Assembly (NCBI GenBank): GCA_023451855.1
Contig: JAEXXY010000308.1
Location: 1-5,927, forward strand
Reading direction: 5' to 3'
DNA: 5,927 bases
Source of the DNA: Actinomycetes bacterium
Lineage (GTDB): Bacteria > Actinomycetota > Actinomycetes > Actinomycetales > Dermatophilaceae
Part shown: positions 5,412-5,927 of the stretch, one piece after another
How positions within the stretch are numbered: the first letter of the stretch is position 1
Layout: the number at the start of each line of letters is the position of its first letter
Notes under the pieces: model-generated
What the model was told of the DNA's origin: nothing
What the model saw: only the letters and a program-made list of their open reading frames with translations
Databases searched by the model: none
Made by a program: the position numbers and the translations under genes

Positions 5412-5452
5412 CCTGTGGACAGGCTTGCGGCACAAGGAGTTCCGTGTCCACA
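5412..5452. repeat. Inverted pair of TGTGGACA / TGTCCACA sites resembling DnaA boxes
   Basis: TGTGGACA (5414-5421) and its exact reverse complement TGTCCACA (5445-5452) are separated by 23 bp in the glpK/13E12 intergenic region. The first is also centred in a small palindrome, CCTGT-GG-ACAGG (5412-5423). Read as 9-mers they are CTGTCCACA and GTGTCCACA, each one base from the actinobacterial DnaA box TTGTCCACA as I remember it. They could be DnaA sites, a binding site for another regulator of the divergent genes, or the arms of a hairpin; the sequence does not decide. Confidence 0.4.
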
Positions 5453-5467
5453 ACCCTCGGCGATGCC

Positions 5468-5496
5468 TTGATCCGAGTTCGAACATATGTTCTAAT
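5468..5496 (+). promoter_or_regulatory. Promoter of the 13E12-family gene (TTGATC / TCTAAT)
   Basis: A -35 TTGATC (5468-5473, 4 of 6 to TTGACA) and a -10 TCTAAT (5491-5496, 5 of 6 to TATAAT) are separated by the ideal 17 bp. Transcription should begin near 5503, giving a leader of about 30 nt. The spacer and most of the -10 are covered by a SOS box, so LexA binding should occlude it. Confidence 0.7.
5479..5494. promoter_or_regulatory. LexA binding site (SOS box)
   Basis: TCGAAC-ATAT-GTTCTA matches the actinobacterial/mycobacterial SOS box TCGAAC-N4-GTTCGA at 11 of 12 defined bases, with the CGAAC-N4-GTTC core perfect. It overlaps the spacer and -10 of the promoter reading into the 13E12-family gene, the classic placement for LexA repression. 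The glpK start is more than 115 bp away on the other side and is less likely to be affected. Confidence 0.78.
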
Positions 5497-5517
5497 TGAA
5501 GGAGGAGACCACCCGGC

Positions 5518-5525
5518 GAGAGGAG
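5518..5525 (+). promoter_or_regulatory. Shine-Dalgarno sequence of the 13E12-family gene
   Basis: GAGAGGAG ends 7 nt before the ATG at 5533, a good spacing, and decides that start; an in-frame stop at 5497-5499 rules out any start further upstream. A second, stronger-looking AAGGAGG (5499-5505) lies too far from any start codon to act directly and coincides with the expected transcription start. Confidence 0.65.
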
Positions 5526-5532
5526 TGCGGCG

Positions 5533-5927
5533 ATGCCCTATCTGGATGCGCCGCCCGCCCCGGGTGTGGCCGGTCGTCTCGCCCGGGTCCGGCGCATCCT
5601 GGCCGCCGACCGGGAACGCCGTGAGGCGGCTGTCGCGGCCGTGCCGGTCGGGTTCCGGGATGAGCGGCTCGACGCGTGCGGGGACCGGGTGCTGTCCCGG
5701 GTCGAGGCGCTGGAGCGGGCCAAGGCACGGCTGGAGTCCCGGTTGCTGCAGGCGTACGCGGCGCTGCACACGATCCAGGAGCAGCAGCTGGCCCGGTTCA
5801 CCCCGAGGGCCCCGGTCCCGTTGTCGGCCGAGCGGGTCGTGGCCGCCGAGATCGCCTGCGCCACCGGGGTTGGTCAGGTCGAGGTGTCCCGCCGTCTCGA
5901 GCTGGCCCTGGCCCCGCGCCGGCACCG
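5533..5927 (+). CDS. DUF222 / 13E12-repeat family protein (probable HNH endonuclease), 3'-truncated by the window edge
   Basis: The frame is open from the ATG at 5533 to the end of the window: 131 full codons beginning MPYLDAPPAPGVAGRLARVRRI. The segment VPVGFRDERLDACGDRVLSRVEALERAKARLESRLLQAYAALHTIQEQQ, then LSAERVVAAEIACATGVGQVEVSRRLELAL, is the typical helical DUF222 N-terminal domain of actinobacterial 13E12-repeat proteins. In this family the C-terminus usually carries an HNH nuclease domain; it lies beyond the window, so nuclease function is inferred only. The cellular role of these proteins is poorly defined; they are abundant and multi-copy in many actinobacteria and show signs of recombination between copies. 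The strong promoter with a SOS box upstream predicts induction by DNA damage, and I recall SOS boxes being reported before some M. tuberculosis 13E12 genes. The gene is divergent from glpK across 172 bp that hold the promoter, the SOS box and an inverted repeat. Confidence 0.83.
   Translation, partial: MPYLDAPPAPGVAGRLARVRRILAADRERREAAVAAVPVGFRDERLDACGDRVLSRVEALERAKARLESRLLQAYAALHTIQEQQLARFTPRAPVPLSAERVVAAEIACATGVGQVEVSRRLELALAPRRH

Noticed and set aside
5361..5486. Upstream extension of GlpK by 42 residues
   Set aside because: The added residues do not resemble a GlpK N-terminus and would run through the inverted repeat and into the SOS-box region; the ATG at 5360 gives the standard start.

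Overview
The window is very GC-rich, with strongly G/C-biased third codon positions. It carries an actinobacterial-type SOS box (TCGAAC-N4-GTTC core), the start of a DUF222/13E12-family gene, and several genes that look leaderless. Together these point to a high-GC actinobacterium, plausibly of the Micrococcales/Intrasporangiaceae kind; the genus cannot be fixed from the sequence alone. It reads as ordinary chromosome: small, tightly packed transcription units in alternating orientation, with no insertion sequence, tRNA, rRNA or CRISPR array recognised.

Layout. (1) 1-770, +: the 3' part of a short-chain dehydrogenase/reductase whose Rossmann start lies upstream of the window. (2) 814-1121, +: a wrecked KefF/KefG-like flavin NAD(P)H oxidoreductase; its first ~22 codons are joined out of frame to its last ~78 codons, so the middle is gone. 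(3) 1131-1433, -: a 100-residue two-helix membrane protein of unknown function. (4) 1479-1970, +: thiol peroxidase Tpx, divergent from (3) across only 45 bp. (5) 1940-3199, -: a 12-helix-type MFS exporter whose 3' end overlaps that of tpx by 31 bp. (6) 3287-3808, +: a MarR-family regulator, divergent from (5), with a long imperfect palindrome between them. (7) 3834-5360, -: glycerol kinase GlpK, convergent with (6). (8) 5533-end, +: the N-terminal part of a DUF222/13E12 (probably HNH endonuclease) protein behind a promoter overlapped by a SOS box.

Functional links. The MarR/MFS pair looks like a self-contained, inducer-responsive efflux module: the regulator probably binds the shared palindrome, which covers the exporter's predicted promoter. 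Tpx removes peroxides. GlpK feeds glycerol into central metabolism, but no glpF or glpD is visible beside it. The 13E12 gene is predicted to be induced by DNA damage through LexA.

Most notable signals. Four genes lacking a Shine-Dalgarno sequence (the membrane protein, tpx, the MFS gene, glpK) each have a -10-like TA-hexamer exactly 7 nt before the ATG, which suggests leaderless transcription as a local habit. By contrast the broken oxidoreductase and the 13E12 gene have clear Shine-Dalgarno tracts. The other signals are the SOS box embedded in a good promoter and the deletion pseudogene. I do not see a previously undescribed multi-gene system here.
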